A stretch of 64,000 nucleotides of DNA. Origin: Streptomyces sp. NBC_00483. Lineage in GTDB: Bacteria > Actinomycetota > Actinomycetes > Streptomycetales > Streptomycetaceae. The stretch spans positions 3,844,001-3,908,000 of the forward strand of contig NZ_CP107880.1 in assembly GCF_036013745.1 (NCBI RefSeq), written 5' to 3'. The position numbers and the translations under genes are program-made. Position 1 is the first letter of the stretch; each line of letters starts with the position of its first letter. This document shows positions 10,006-18,234 of this stretch, one piece after another. The notes under the pieces are model-generated. The model saw nothing but the letters and a program-made list of their open reading frames with translations, ran no database searches and was not told where the DNA came from.

Positions 10006-10944
10006 CTAGGTGTCCGCACGCGTGGTGCGCAGCAGGCCCACGGCCGTGTCGACGGCGGCCGCGACATCCCCGTCGGCCGGGTAGAGCAGCGAGCGCCCGA
10101 CCACGAGCCCCTGAACCGTGGGCAGTTGAAGCGCGGCACGCCACTTCTCGTACGTGGCGTCCTGATCGCCGTCCTTGATGTCGCCGCCGAGCAGCACGGC
10201 GGGCAGGGCGGAGGTCTCCATGACCCGGGCCATGTCGTCGGGGTCGTCGGTGACCGGGAGCTTCAGCCAGGTGTACGCGGAGGTGCCGCCGAGCCCGGAG
10301 GCGACAGCGATCGACGTGATGACACTCTCGGGACTCAAGTCGTTTCGCAGCAGCCCGGTTTCGGGATCGCGACGGCTCAGGAACGGCTCGACGAAGACGG
10401 GCAGCCGACGCGCGGCCATGGCATCGACGGCACGGGCGGCAGCCTCCAACGTCCGCACGGACCCGGATCCCGGATCCTCATGATCGACCCGCAGCAACAA
10501 CTTCCCGGCATCGAAGCCGAACCGCTCCAGATCCTCGGCCCGATACCCGGTGAACCGGTCGTCCAGCTCGAAGGAGGCCCCGGCGAGCCCGCCCCGGTTC
10601 ATGGACCCGATGACGACCTTGCGGTCCAACACCCCCAACAGCAACAGGTCTTCGACCACATCGGCGGAGGCCAGCACCCCGTCCACGCCCGGCCTGGCCA
10701 GCGCGACGCACAACCGGCGCAGCAGATCGGCCCGGTCGGCCATGGCGAACGCCCGCTCCCCGACGCCGAGCGCACCCCGGGCCGGATGGTCGGCGGCCAC
10801 GATCATCAACCGCCGCCCCGCTCCGAGCAGCGCCCGCCGCTCCCGCCGGCCCGCGGCCTCGGCGACCGCCCCCGGATCCTCGGCCCGCACACGGGCAAGC
10901 CACCGGAGGTCGACACCCTCTGCCTCACTCAAGCCCGGCTCCAT
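10006..10944 (-). CDS. Cgl0159-family (beta/alpha)8 aldolase-like protein of the iol operon
   Basis: About 312 residues. The block LMIVAADHPARGALGVG near residue 50 and GKLLLRVDHEDPGSGS in the middle are typical of the Cgl0159 class I aldolase-like family, which sits in actinobacterial iol clusters. It is the likely stand-in for IolJ, cleaving 2-deoxy-5-keto-gluconate-6-phosphate, though this is inference. I place the start at ATG 10944, because a good promoter (TTGACA, 17 bp, TAGATC) would start transcription near 10979, inside the longer reading from GTG 10998. A TTG a few codons later has a better-spaced GGAG. It is the first gene of the iol operon in this window. Confidence 0.8.
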   Translation of the reverse strand: MEPGLSEAEGVDLRWLARVRAEDPGAVAEAAGRRERRALLGAGRRLMIVAADHPARGALGVGERAFAMADRADLLRRLCVALARPGVDGVLASADVVEDLLLLGVLDRKVVIGSMNRGGLAGASFELDDRFTGYRAEDLERFGFDAGKLLLRVDHEDPGSGSVRTLEAAARAVDAMAARRLPVFVEPFLSRRDPETGLLRNDLSPESVITSIAVASGLGGTSAYTWLKLPVTDDPDDMARVMETSALPAVLLGGDIKDGDQDATYEKWRAALQLPTVQGLVVGRSLLYPADGDVAAAVDTAVGLLRTTRADT

Positions 10945-10985
10945 CCCCTTCGGTACGACGCCCTGCAATCTCCGTCGCCCCGCCA

Positions 10986-11014
10986 GATCTAGCCCCACCC
11001 GGGCCCCCTGTCAA
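10986..11014 (-). promoter_or_regulatory. Promoter of the iol operon (minus strand)
   Basis: Read on the minus strand, TTGACA (11014-11009) is followed by exactly 17 bp and TAGATC (10991-10986), close to the Streptomyces housekeeping consensus TTGACA / TAGRRT. The TTGACA half is also one arm of an inverted pair with TTGACA on the plus strand at 11043, which could serve one shared regulator. Confidence 0.65.
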
Positions 11015-11042
11015 CACTTTGTCCTGACATTCGGACCACGTC

Positions 11043-11072
11043 TTGACACCCCTCTCCGAACGGCTCAAGGCT
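11043..11072 (+). promoter_or_regulatory. Divergent promoter giving a probably leaderless mRNA
   Basis: TTGACA (11043-11048), 18 bp, then AAGGCT (11067-11072). Transcription would begin seven or eight bases later, at or next to the ATG at 11080, so the mRNA would have no leader. The -10 region is embedded in a palindrome, CTCAAG-G-CTTGAG (11064-11076), a plausible operator. Confidence 0.55.
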
Positions 11073-11079
11073 TGAGTCC

Positions 11080-11982
11080 ATGACGACCACGCCCTCGCGC
11101 ATCCGCATCGGTTCGGCCCCCGACTCCTGGGGCGTCTGGTTCCCCGACGACCCGCAGCAGGTCCCGTACCAGCGCTTTCTCGACGAGGTGGCCGAGGCCG
11201 GGTACGAGTGGATCGAGCTGGGCCCGTACGGCTATCTGCCGTCGGACCCGCGCGTACTCACCGAGGAGACGGGCCGCCGCGGCCTGAAGGTGTCGGCGGG
11301 CACGGTGTTCACGGGCCTGCACCACGGCCCCGCGGTATGGGAGAAGACCTGGGACCACGTGTCCTCCATCGCCGAACTCACCCGGGCGATGGGCGCGGAG
11401 CACTTGGTCGTCATTCCCTCCTTCTGGCGCGACGACAAGACGGGCGAGGTGCTGGAGGACTCCACCCTCACCCCCGACCAGTGGCGCCACCTGTCCACGC
11501 AGACCGAACGCCTCGCACGCGAAATCGGCGACCGCTACGGCCTGAAACTGGTCTTCCACCCGCACGCCGACACCCACATCGACACAGAGGAGAACGTGAC
11601 CCGCCTCCTCGACGCGACCGACCCCGACCTCGTGTCGCTGTGCCTGGACACGGGCCACTACGCGTACTGCGGCGGCGACAGCGTCAAGCTCATCGAGACG
11701 TACGGGGAGCGGATCGGCTATCTGCACCTGAAGCAGGTGGACCCGGCGGTCCTCGCCACCGTCCACGAACAGGGCACACCCTTCGGCCCGGCCGTGGCAC
11801 AGGGCGTCATGGTCGAACCTCCGCGCGGGGTACCGGAGTTGGAGCCGGTACTGGCCGCCGCGAGCAAACTCGACATCGACCTGTTCGCGATCGTCGAGCA
11901 GGACATGTACCCGTGCGAGCCGGACCGCCCGCTCCCGATCGCCGACCGCACACGCCGCTACCTGCGTTCCTGCGGGGTTTGA
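11080..11982 (+). CDS. Sugar phosphate isomerase/epimerase family protein, IolE/IolI-like
   Basis: A 300-residue TIM-barrel enzyme of the AP-endonuclease-2 superfamily. Metal-binding positions are plausible in VFHPHADTHIDTEEN (about residue 163), CLDTGHYAYCGGDS and YLHLKQVD. It begins RIGSAPDSWGVWFPDD, typical of the inosose isomerase/dehydratase branch. It diverges from the iol operon across about 80-140 bp, so it probably acts on inosose (dehydratase IolE or isomerase IolI); the two cannot be separated by eye. There is no strong ribosome-binding site, in line with a leaderless transcript. Confidence 0.78.
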   Translation: MTTTPSRIRIGSAPDSWGVWFPDDPQQVPYQRFLDEVAEAGYEWIELGPYGYLPSDPRVLTEETGRRGLKVSAGTVFTGLHHGPAVWEKTWDHVSSIAELTRAMGAEHLVVIPSFWRDDKTGEVLEDSTLTPDQWRHLSTQTERLAREIGDRYGLKLVFHPHADTHIDTEENVTRLLDATDPDLVSLCLDTGHYAYCGGDSVKLIETYGERIGYLHLKQVDPAVLATVHEQGTPFGPAVAQGVMVEPPRGVPELEPVLAAASKLDIDLFAIVEQDMYPCEPDRPLPIADRTRRYLRSCGV

Positions 11983-12045
11983 CGCCGCCCCTATCCACTT
12001 ACGCGCCGGAGCATGCGCCCACAGCACGCCCCCTTTGCTTCATTC

Positions 12046-12104
12046 GCGTCACAAACGCCCCCATCGCGTCACACATGTCAGGCCTACGCGGGTTCTGCGT
12101 CACA
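12046..12104. repeat. Three copies of GCGTCACA
   Basis: The octamer occurs at 12046-12053, 12066-12073 and 12097-12104, all on the plus strand, with starts 20 and 31 bp apart (about two and three helical turns). It lies in the 236 bp before the small HTH gene. It may be a binding-site array or chance; nothing else in this gap looks like a gene. Confidence 0.25.
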
Positions 12105-12218
12105 GAGGCCCCACAGGCCCTCCCTTCACCCCGGTTCACGTCGTTCTCCGGGCACAGGCTGAGTTGATCACGCCGGCACCCCCGAGCCGCCGTGAGCGCC
12201 GCCAGGGAGGAGCCACCG

Positions 12219-12416
12219 ATGAACGACCGCAGGCTCTGGTCGTACAAGGACATCGCCGCGCACATCCGCGTACAGCCCGACACCGTCCGCTCATACCGCA
12301 AGCACGGCCTGCTGCCCCCGCCCGACCACGTCGAGGCGGGCAAGCCCTACTGGTACGCCGACACGGTCCGCGCCTGGGTGGCCTCCCGCCCGAGCAACCG
12401 GGGCCGCAAGGACTGA
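12219..12416 (+). CDS. Small helix-turn-helix DNA-binding protein (MerR/excisionase-like)
   Basis: A 65-residue protein, almost entirely one winged HTH: YKDIAAHIRVQPDTVRSYRK, then GLLPPPD and a short wing ending PYWYADTVRAWVASRP. This is the AlpA/excisionase-like, MerR-type fold common as small orphan proteins in Streptomyces. The start at ATG 12219 has AGGGAGGAG (12205-12213) upstream. No integrase or attachment site is nearby, so an excisionase role is not supported; a small regulator is more likely. A terminator-like hairpin follows at 12427. Confidence 0.75.
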   Translation: MNDRRLWSYKDIAAHIRVQPDTVRSYRKHGLLPPPDHVEAGKPYWYADTVRAWVASRPSNRGRKD

Positions 12417-12426
12417 CCCGGCAGCG

Positions 12427-12452
12427 CCGGGCCGTGCGTCCGCACGACCCGG
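12427..12452 (+). terminator. Hairpin after the small HTH gene
   Basis: CCGGGCCGTGC and GCACGACCCGG pair with one C-A mismatch around a short loop, 10 bp after the stop codon. A second small stem (CCCGGC/GCCGGG) overlaps it. Confidence 0.5.
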
Positions 12453-12543
12453 CGCCCACACTGCGACACATCCGACCCCGCCATAAACTTCGGACAAATC
12501 ACCCAAGGTGACCGTAAGTTACCGGCAAGCCGGAGGGATCTCA

Positions 12544-13491
12544 GTGACGCAGCCCCAGCCGCCCTACGGGGCACCCCAGGCCCGAATCCCCCAGCAGCCG
12601 CCCCCGCCGGGCCCGCAGATCCGCCCCGGCCTCTGGAAGCGCTGCCTCTGGGGCGGCCTCGCACTATGGGTGCTGACGGCGATCGTCACGTACGCGACCC
12701 AGAACACCACCCTGCTCCCCACGCTCATCCTGCTGGGCAGCTTCCTCACGCCGGCAGTCTTCGTGCTGTGGGCGTACGAGCGGCACGGCCGCGACCTGGG
12801 CGTGAGCCTGATCCTGGGCTGCTTCCTGGTGGGCGGCATCCTGGGCGTACTCGGCGCATCGGTCATGGAGTACTACCTCGTACACCCCTCGGTCTGGATG
12901 TTCGTGGCCGTCGGCCTGATCGAGGAGGCGGCCAAGCTGCTCGCCCTCGTCTACGTACTGCACCGCCACCCGCGCATCAGCGGACTGCGCGCGGGCCTGG
13001 TCCTGGGCGCCACGGTCGGCTTCGGCTTCGCGGCCTTCGAGAGCGCGGGCTACGCGTTCAACGCGGCGATCACCATGAAGGGCATCGACCTGCGCGCCCT
13101 CCTGGAAACAGAGGTCCTCCGCGGCCTGCTCGCCCCCTTCGGCCACGGCCTGTGGACAGCAATCTCCGGAGCAGTCCTCCTCTCCTTCCGCAAGCCAAAC
13201 GGCGGCTACCGCTTCACAACGCCGGTAATCCTCACCTACCTGGGCGTCTCCCTCCTCCACGCCCTCTGGGACTCGATGCACGGCATCGCGATCTGGCTGG
13301 TGGCCCGCCTCACCACCACGGACCTGGACCGCACCCTCTTCGCCGAGGGCTACATCCCCAAGCCGACCGACGCGCAGCAGCACCTCTTCACGCTCTTCTC
13401 GGTGGGCGGACTAGTCATCATCACGCTCCTGGCGCTGACCTGGGTGCGCTCACTCGCCCGCCGGGACCCTTCTTGGAAAAGTACCCCCTAG
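12544..13491 (+). CDS. PrsW family intramembrane metalloprotease
   Basis: A 315-residue membrane protein with a Pro/Gln-rich cytoplasmic N-terminus (residues 1-30) and about eight hydrophobic segments. The PrsW active-site motifs are present in order: GLIEEAAKLL (about residue 122), GATVGFGFAAFESAGYAF, and PFGHGLWTAISGA followed by LHALWDSMHG. PrsW-type enzymes cut membrane substrates such as anti-sigma factors; the substrate here is unknown. GTG 12544 has GGAGGG six bases upstream, better than GTG 12508. Its stop codon lies inside the CsoR-like operator of the copper operon. Confidence 0.85.
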   Translation: MTQPQPPYGAPQARIPQQPPPPGPQIRPGLWKRCLWGGLALWVLTAIVTYATQNTTLLPTLILLGSFLTPAVFVLWAYERHGRDLGVSLILGCFLVGGILGVLGASVMEYYLVHPSVWMFVAVGLIEEAAKLLALVYVLHRHPRISGLRAGLVLGATVGFGFAAFESAGYAFNAAITMKGIDLRALLETEVLRGLLAPFGHGLWTAISGAVLLSFRKPNGGYRFTTPVILTYLGVSLLHALWDSMHGIAIWLVARLTTTDLDRTLFAEGYIPKPTDAQQHLFTLFSVGGLVIITLLALTWVRSLARRDPSWKSTP

Positions 13492-13500
13492 GGGTATAGG
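13473..13500 (+). promoter_or_regulatory. CsoR-like operator and promoter of copZ-copA
   Basis: A GC-rich palindrome with arms TACCCCC and GGGGGTA-like halves (13482-13496, centre TACCCCCTAGGGGTA) lies between TTGGAA (13473) and TATAGG (13495). This matches the known form of actinobacterial CsoR copper-sensor sites, which block the spacer of copper-efflux promoters until Cu(I) binds CsoR. No csoR gene lies in the window. The operator overlaps the last codons of the prsW-like gene. Confidence 0.75.
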
Positions 13501-13544
13501 GTCGGTCGCATCAGGAGATGCCCCTCACCACCAAGGAGTACGTC

Positions 13545-13844
13545 ATGAGCGCCCACACCGAGCTCCCCCAGGCCGACACCGAGTCCGCCGGTTCCTGCTG
13601 CGGCGGCGCCTGCCACACCGACGCCGCGGCCACCGAGGGCGCCTTCACGGCCGTGTACGAGGTCAAGGGCATGACGTGCGGCCACTGCGAGGGCGCGGTG
13701 TCCAGTGAGATCTCGGAGCTCGCCGACGTCACTTCGGTCCAGGCGAGCGCCGCCACCGGCCAGGTCACGGTCGTCTCCACCGCCCCGCTCGACGAGGAAG
13801 CGGTCCGCGCGGCGGTGGACGAGGCGGGCTACGAGCTCGTCTGA
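13545..13844 (+). CDS. copZ: Copper chaperone with heavy-metal-associated domain
   Basis: A 99-residue HMA-domain protein. The metal site MTCGHC is at about residues 43-48, within a standard ferredoxin-like HMA fold ending in a Tyr-containing last strand. An N-terminal extension of about 35 residues carries GSCCGGACHTD, a second cysteine cluster that could also bind copper. The start at ATG 13545 follows AAGGAG by six bases. It is the first gene behind the CsoR-like operator, 60 bp before copA, so it probably hands Cu(I) to that ATPase. Confidence 0.88.
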   Translation: MSAHTELPQADTESAGSCCGGACHTDAAATEGAFTAVYEVKGMTCGHCEGAVSSEISELADVTSVQASAATGQVTVVSTAPLDEEAVRAAVDEAGYELV

Positions 13845-13904
13845 GCCGCACGGCCGGGGCCGGAACCTCCACCACCGGCCCCCGCCCGTACGCTCGGCAC
13901 CACC

Positions 13905-16274
13905 ATGACGGACGACGCACCACGCCCCACGGAACAACTCGACCTGGCCATCGGGGGCATGACCTGCGCCTCCTGCTCCGCCCGCATCGAGAAGAAGCTC
14001 AACCGCATCGAGGGCGTGACAGCAACGGTCAACCTGGCCACGGAAAAGGCCAAGGTCTCCCACACACCCGAGGTCACCCCCGAATCCCTGATCACCACGA
14101 TCACAAAACTCGGCTACACGGCAGAACGCCTCGCTCAGGCAGCGTCCGAAGCCGCAGCCGAGATCGAACAGGGAGTGAAGTCAGACCGGCAGCCGCCGAT
14201 GCGAGGGAGGGGACGCGTCGGGGTGCCCCCGCAGGACTCCGCAGAAGCACCACTCGTGGAGTCGCAGTTCCCGGAGGCGCCCGCCCCGGTGGCCGAGGAG
14301 GTACCCCGACGCGGCCCCGCACCCACGGACAAAGACAGGACGCCCACGGCCGACCGCCCGACACCACTCCGCCAACGCCTCACGGTCTCCGCACTCCTCG
14401 CGGCCCCCGTGATCCTCATGGCGATGATCCCGGCCCTCCAGTTCACCAACTGGCAATGGCTGTCGCTCACCCTGGCGTCCCCCGTCGTCGTCTGGGGCGG
14501 CCTCCCCTTCCACCGCGCCGCATGGACGAACCTGCGACACGGCGCGGCCACCATGGACACCCTCGTCTCCCTGGGCACACTCGCCGCCTACGGCTGGTCC
14601 CTGTGGGCACTGTTCCTCAACACGCCACCCACACCACCCATCTACCTGGAAGTGGCCTCGGGCGTGGTCACCTTCATCCTCCTGGGCCGCTACCTGGAGG
14701 CCCGCGCCAAGCGCGCCGCCGGCGCCGCCCTGCGCGCCCTCCTCGACCTGGGCGCCAAGGAGGTCACCCTCCTCACCCCCGACGGCGCCGAAGTACGCGT
14801 CCCGGCCGACCACCTGAAGCCCGGCGACCGCTTCGTCGTCCGCCCCGGCGAGAAGATCGCCACGGACGGCACGGTCACCGAGGGCACAAGCGCCGTGGAC
14901 ACCTCGATCCTCACCGGCGAGTCGATCCCCACCGACGTCACCGTCGGAGACCCCGTCACGGGCGCCACCGTCAACGCCGCGGGCCGCATCGTCGTGGAGG
15001 CCACCCGCGTAGGCGCGGACACCCAGCTCGCCCGCATGGCGAAGCTCGTCGAGGAGGCCCAAACAGGAAAGGCCCAGGTCCAGCGCCTGGCGGACAGAAT
15101 CTCCGCGGTCTTCGTCCCAGTGGTCCTACTGATCGCCCTCGGCACACTGCTCACCTGGCTCTTCACCACCGGCAACACGACATCCGCCTTCACCGCAGCG
15201 GTGGCCGTCCTGATCATCGCCTGCCCCTGCGCCCTCGGCCTGGCCACCCCCACGGCCCTCATGGTCGGCACGGGCCGCGGCGCAAGCCTGGGCATCCTGA
15301 TCAAGGGCCCCGAGGTCCTGGAATCAACCCGCACGGTCAACACGGTCGTCCTGGACAAAACCGGAACGGTCACCACAGGCCACATGACCCTCACGGCCGC
15401 ACACTCGACCACCACCGACGAAAAGACCCTGCTCCGCCTGGCAGGCGCCGTAGAGCACGCCTCAGAACACCCGGTGGCCCGAGCAATCACAACAGGAGCA
15501 GCCGACCACGCAGGCGAACTCCCCCGGGCAACGGACTTCACCAACACCCCCGGCCTGGGCGTACGCGGCACGGTCGAGGGCCACACCGTCCTCGTAGGCC
15601 GCGAGCGACTGCTCACGGACCACGGCATCCCCCTGCCACCCGAACTCACCAGAACCCGCACCGCCGCGGAAGCGACCGGCGGCACAGCGGTCACGGTCGC
15701 CTGGGACGGCGAGGCCCGCGGCGTCCTGACGGTCACGGACGCGGTCAAGGAGACGAGCGCGGAGGCGGTGACCGCCCTCCGCTCCCTGGGCCTCACACCG
15801 ATCCTCCTGACCGGCGACAACCGCGCCGCGGCGGACTCGGTCGCCCGCGCGGTGGGCATCGCCGAGGAGGACGTGATCGCGGAGGTCATGCCCGAGGACA
15901 AGGTCGACGTGATCAAGCGCCTTCAGGCCGAGGGCCGCAGCGTCGCGATGGTCGGCGACGGGGTCAACGACGCCGCCGCGCTGGCCACCGCCGACCTGGG
16001 CCTGGCCATGGGCACCGGCACGGACGCGGCGATCGAGGCCGGCGACCTGACACTCGTCCGCGGCGATCTACGGGTGGCCGCGGACGCGATCCGGCTCTCG
16101 CGCCGCACCCTCGCCACGATCAAGGGCAACCTCTGCTGGGCCTTCGGCTACAACATCGCGGCGATCCCGCTCGCCGCGGCCGGCCTGCTGAACCCGATGA
16201 TCGCGGGAGCGGCGATGGCCTTCTCGTCGGTGTTCGTGGTGACGAACAGCCTGCGGCTGCGCAGATTCACGTAG
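13905..16274 (+). CDS. copA: Copper-translocating P1B-type ATPase
   Basis: A 789-residue Cu(I) exporter. An N-terminal HMA domain has MTCASC (Cys 21 and 24). The actuator loop has LTGE, the metal-selecting CPC is at residues 440-442 ([11 protein letters not shown]), the phosphorylated Asp is D484 in DKTGT, and the ATP hinge is [13 protein letters not shown]. Unusually, a linker of about 70 residues, rich in Arg, Pro and Asp, separates the HMA domain from the first membrane helix (about residues 75-150). It is co-transcribed with the chaperone behind the CsoR-like site. Confidence 0.92.
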   Translation: MTDDAPRPTEQLDLAIGGMTCASCSARIEKKLNRIEGVTATVNLATEKAKVSHTPEVTPESLITTITKLGYTAERLAQAASEAAAEIEQGVKSDRQPPMRGRGRVGVPPQDSAEAPLVESQFPEAPAPVAEEVPRRGPAPTDKDRTPTADRPTPLRQRLTVSALLAAPVILMAMIPALQFTNWQWLSLTLASPVVVWGGLPFHRAAWTNLRHGAATMDTLVSLGTLAAYGWSLWALFLNTPPTPPIYLEVASGVVTFILLGRYLEARAKRAAGAALRALLDLGAKEVTLLTPDGAEVRVPADHLKPGDRFVVRPGEKIATDGTVTEGTSAVDTSILTGESIPTDVTVGDPVTGATVNAAGRIVVEATRVGADTQLARMAKLVEEAQTGKAQVQRLADRISAVFVPVVLLIALGTLLTWLFTTGNTTSAFTAAVAVLIIACPCALGLATPTALMVGTGRGASLGILIKGPEVLESTRTVNTVVLDKTGTVTTGHMTLTAAHSTTTDEKTLLRLAGAVEHASEHPVARAITTGAADHAGELPRATDFTNTPGLGVRGTVEGHTVLVGRERLLTDHGIPLPPELTRTRTAAEATGGTAVTVAWDGEARGVLTVTDAVKETSAEAVTALRSLGLTPILLTGDNRAAADSVARAVGIAEEDVIAEVMPEDKVDVIKRLQAEGRSVAMVGDGVNDAAALATADLGLAMGTGTDAAIEAGDLTLVRGDLRVAADAIRLSRRTLATIKGNLCWAFGYNIAAIPLAAAGLLNPMIAGAAMAFSSVFVVTNSLRLRRFT

Positions 16275-16342
16275 AGACCTGCCGAGATCCCTGGACCTCC
16301 ACACAATCCACACGGCACAATTGCAGCACTCCCCCACAGAGG

Positions 16343-16360
16343 CCGATATCCACATATCGG
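16343..16360. promoter_or_regulatory. AT-rich palindrome downstream of copA
   Basis: CCGATAT (16343-16349), loop CCAC, ATATCGG (16354-16360): perfect seven-base arms in otherwise GC-rich DNA, 69 bp after the copA stop and about 90 bp before the candidate small RNA. It could be an operator for the RNA or a weak terminator for copA. Confidence 0.4.
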
Positions 16361-16450
16361 ACCCCTTGCGGACGCACGGGACATATGCAAGAGACGCAGA
16401 TCACATTGGTCTGGACGTAACCCTTTGCGGCTCTCGTGAGTCTAAGGAGG

Positions 16451-16691
16451 CGATGCAGGAACGTCTTGGGGGACGTTTCCGCATCGGAGGGACCCGTCTT
16501 GGGGGACGGTCCCGACAGCGTTGGCCGGGGCACGTGCGCCGGGAAGCTTGAGCGGCCCGCCCGGCGGTACGTGTTCCGGCGGCCGACGCACCAAAGACCC
16601 CCAGGCCGGATCCCGTGGGGGGAATCCGACCCGGGTAAAGGAAAGCGCCCCGACTGTCGGCCCGTGGGGGGACCGACAGCGGGGCGCTTTC
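16451..16691 (+). ncRNA. Candidate structured small RNA with four G-rich hairpin loops
   Basis: Four stem-loops occur on the plus strand. Stem 1 (16451-16486): CGATGC and GGAACGTC pair with GACGTTTC and GCATCG around loop TTGGGG. Stem 2 (16489-16513): GGGACC-CGTC pairs with GACGGTCCC, again with loop TTGGGG. Stem 3 (16607-16628): CGGAT/ATCCG around CCCGTGGGGGGA. Stem 4 is the terminator, with the same CCCGTGGGGGGA loop. An exposed AAGGAGG precedes stem 1, but the ATG that follows is buried in the stem and only two bases away, so translation is unlikely. From memory, a small RNA named scr2736 was reported beside citA (SCO2736) in S. coelicolor; whether this is its homologue is unverified. The 5' end is not defined. 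Confidence 0.55.
16641..16691. terminator. Strong intrinsic terminator between copA/small RNA and citA
   Basis: GAAAGCGCCCCG (16641-16652), a bulged A and CTGTCGG pair with CCGACAG and CGGGGCGCTTTC (16680-16691). That gives 19 base pairs around a 12-base loop. It can stop plus-strand transcripts from copA or the small RNA and, being nearly symmetrical, minus-strand citA transcripts as well. Confidence 0.85.
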
Positions 16692-16766
16692 TGCTTGCCG
16701 CAGGTTGACCAGGAGGTGCGGGAGCCGCGACCTACCCAACGTTTCGGTTGGAGTGGTTACGGTTGC

Positions 16767-16815
16767 GGGGCTCTGCCCCGGACCCCGCGCCTCAAACGCC
16801 GGCGGGGCTTGATAT
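16767..16815. repeat. Streptomyces-type intergenic GC repeat, copy B
   Basis: The elements GGGGCTCTGCCCCGG, ACCCCGCGCCTCAAACGCC and GGGGCTTGA occur in the same order as in copy A at 1473. It sits just past the citA stop. Confidence 0.7.
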
Positions 16816-16845
16816 GCCCAACCGGCGTTGCGGGAAGCAGTGAAG

Positions 16846-18144
16846 TCAGCGCTGCTCGACCGGGAGGAAGTCGCGTTCGACGACGCCCGTGTAGATCTGG
16901 CGCGGGCGACCGATGCGCGAACCCGGCTCCTTGATCATCTCGTGCCACTGGGCGATCCAGCCCGGAAGGCGGCCGAGGGCGAAGAGGACCGTGAACATCT
17001 CGGTCGGGAAGCCCATGGCCCGGTAGATCAGGCCGGTGTAGAAGTCGACGTTCGGGTAGAGCTTGCGCTCGACGAAGTACTCGTCGGCCAGCGCGTGCTC
17101 TTCCAGCTTCAGCGCGATGTCGAGCAGCTCGTCGGACTTGCCGAGCGCCGAGAGGACATCGTGCGCCGCCGCCTTGATGATCTTCGCCCGCGGGTCGAAG
17201 TTCTTGTAGACGCGGTGCCCGAAGCCCATGAGCTTCACGCCGTCTTCCTTGTTCTTCACCTTGCGGATGAACTCGTCGACGTCGCCGCCGGCCGCCTGGA
17301 TGCCCTCGAGCATCTCCAAGACGGACGCGTTGGCGCCACCGTGCAGCGGACCCCACAGCGCGGAGATACCGGCGGAGATCGACGCGAACATGTTGGCCTG
17401 CGACGAGCCCACCAGGCGCACCGTGGACGTCGAGCAGTTCTGCTCGTGGTCCGCGTGCAGGATGAGCAGCTTCTCGAGGGCCGAGACGACGACCGGGTCC
17501 GGCACGTACTCCTGGGCCGGCACGGAGAACGTCATGCGCAGGAAGTTCTCGACGTAGCCGAGGTCGTTGCGCGGGTAGACGAACGGGTGGCCGATCGACT
17601 TCTTGTAGGCGTACGCCGCGATCGTCGGCAGCTTCGCCAGCAGGCGGATCGTCGAGAGGTGACGCTGCTGCTCGTCGAACGGGTTGTGGCTGTCCTGGTA
17701 GAAGGTGGACAGCGCGGAGACCACGGAGGACAGCATGGCCATCGGGTGGGCGTCCCGCGGGAAGCCGTCGAAGAACCGCTTCACGTCCTCGTGCAGGAGC
17801 GTGTGCCCGGTGATCTCGTTCTTGAAGGTGGAGAGCTCGTCGACCGTCGGGAGCTCGCCGTTGATCAGCAGGTAGGCGACCTCGGTGAACGTCGAGTTCT
17901 CGGCCAGCTGCTCGATCGGGTACCCGCGGTAACGCAGGATGCCCTGCTCACCGTCGAGATAGGTGATCGCGGATTTATAGGCGGCTGTGTTGCCATATCC
18001 GCTGTCGAGGGTCACCAGGCCCGTCTGGGCCCGCAGCTTCCCGATGTCGAAGCCCTGGTCGCCCACGGTGCTGTCGATCACCGGGTAGGTGTACTCGTCG
18101 TCGCCGTACTGGAGTACTACAGCCTTCTCGTTCTGCTCGCTCAC
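16846..18144 (-). CDS. citA: Citrate synthase (type II)
   Basis: A 432-residue enzyme that condenses oxaloacetate and acetyl-CoA at the entry of the TCA cycle. Catalytic blocks are clear: LHADHEQNCSTSTVRLVGS, LWGPLHGGANASVLEML, GFGHRVYKNFDPRA with the active-site His, and a C-terminal GLPGWIAQW-like stretch (GRLPGWIAQWHEM). The length fits the hexameric bacterial type. I start at GTG 18144, with GAGGGA five bases upstream; a second start at 18156 adds four residues. Its neighbour in the same direction is recD2, 184 bp upstream, but the palindromes between them suggest its own promoter. Confidence 0.94.
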   Translation of the reverse strand: MSEQNEKAVVLQYGDDEYTYPVIDSTVGDQGFDIGKLRAQTGLVTLDSGYGNTAAYKSAITYLDGEQGILRYRGYPIEQLAENSTFTEVAYLLINGELPTVDELSTFKNEITGHTLLHEDVKRFFDGFPRDAHPMAMLSSVVSALSTFYQDSHNPFDEQQRHLSTIRLLAKLPTIAAYAYKKSIGHPFVYPRNDLGYVENFLRMTFSVPAQEYVPDPVVVSALEKLLILHADHEQNCSTSTVRLVGSSQANMFASISAGISALWGPLHGGANASVLEMLEGIQAAGGDVDEFIRKVKNKEDGVKLMGFGHRVYKNFDPRAKIIKAAAHDVLSALGKSDELLDIALKLEEHALADEYFVERKLYPNVDFYTGLIYRAMGFPTEMFTVLFALGRLPGWIAQWHEMIKEPGSRIGRPRQIYTGVVERDFLPVEQR

Positions 18145-18234
18145 GTCATCCCTCACCGACGTAGTGCCTCTTCTTCGAGGTGCCCTGACTGTCTCTACCT
18201 TCCCCCACTTGGCCCAGCAGAGTGCACTCGGGGT

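Noticed and set aside
12192..12416. Excisionase of an integrated plasmid or prophage
   Set aside because: No integrase, attachment repeat or tRNA gene is near the small HTH gene, and both flanks are core genes.
16453..16551. A 32-residue leader-peptide-like frame after AAGGAGG
   Set aside because: The AAGGAGG is only two bases from the ATG, which is paired inside the first stem, so initiation is unlikely. It remains possible if the stem opens.
16436..16708. A 90-residue plus-strand reading frame within the candidate small RNA
   Set aside because: It starts at GTG without a ribosome-binding site, runs through the terminator, and has Arg/Gly/Pro-rich sequence with no pattern. The stems fit an RNA better.
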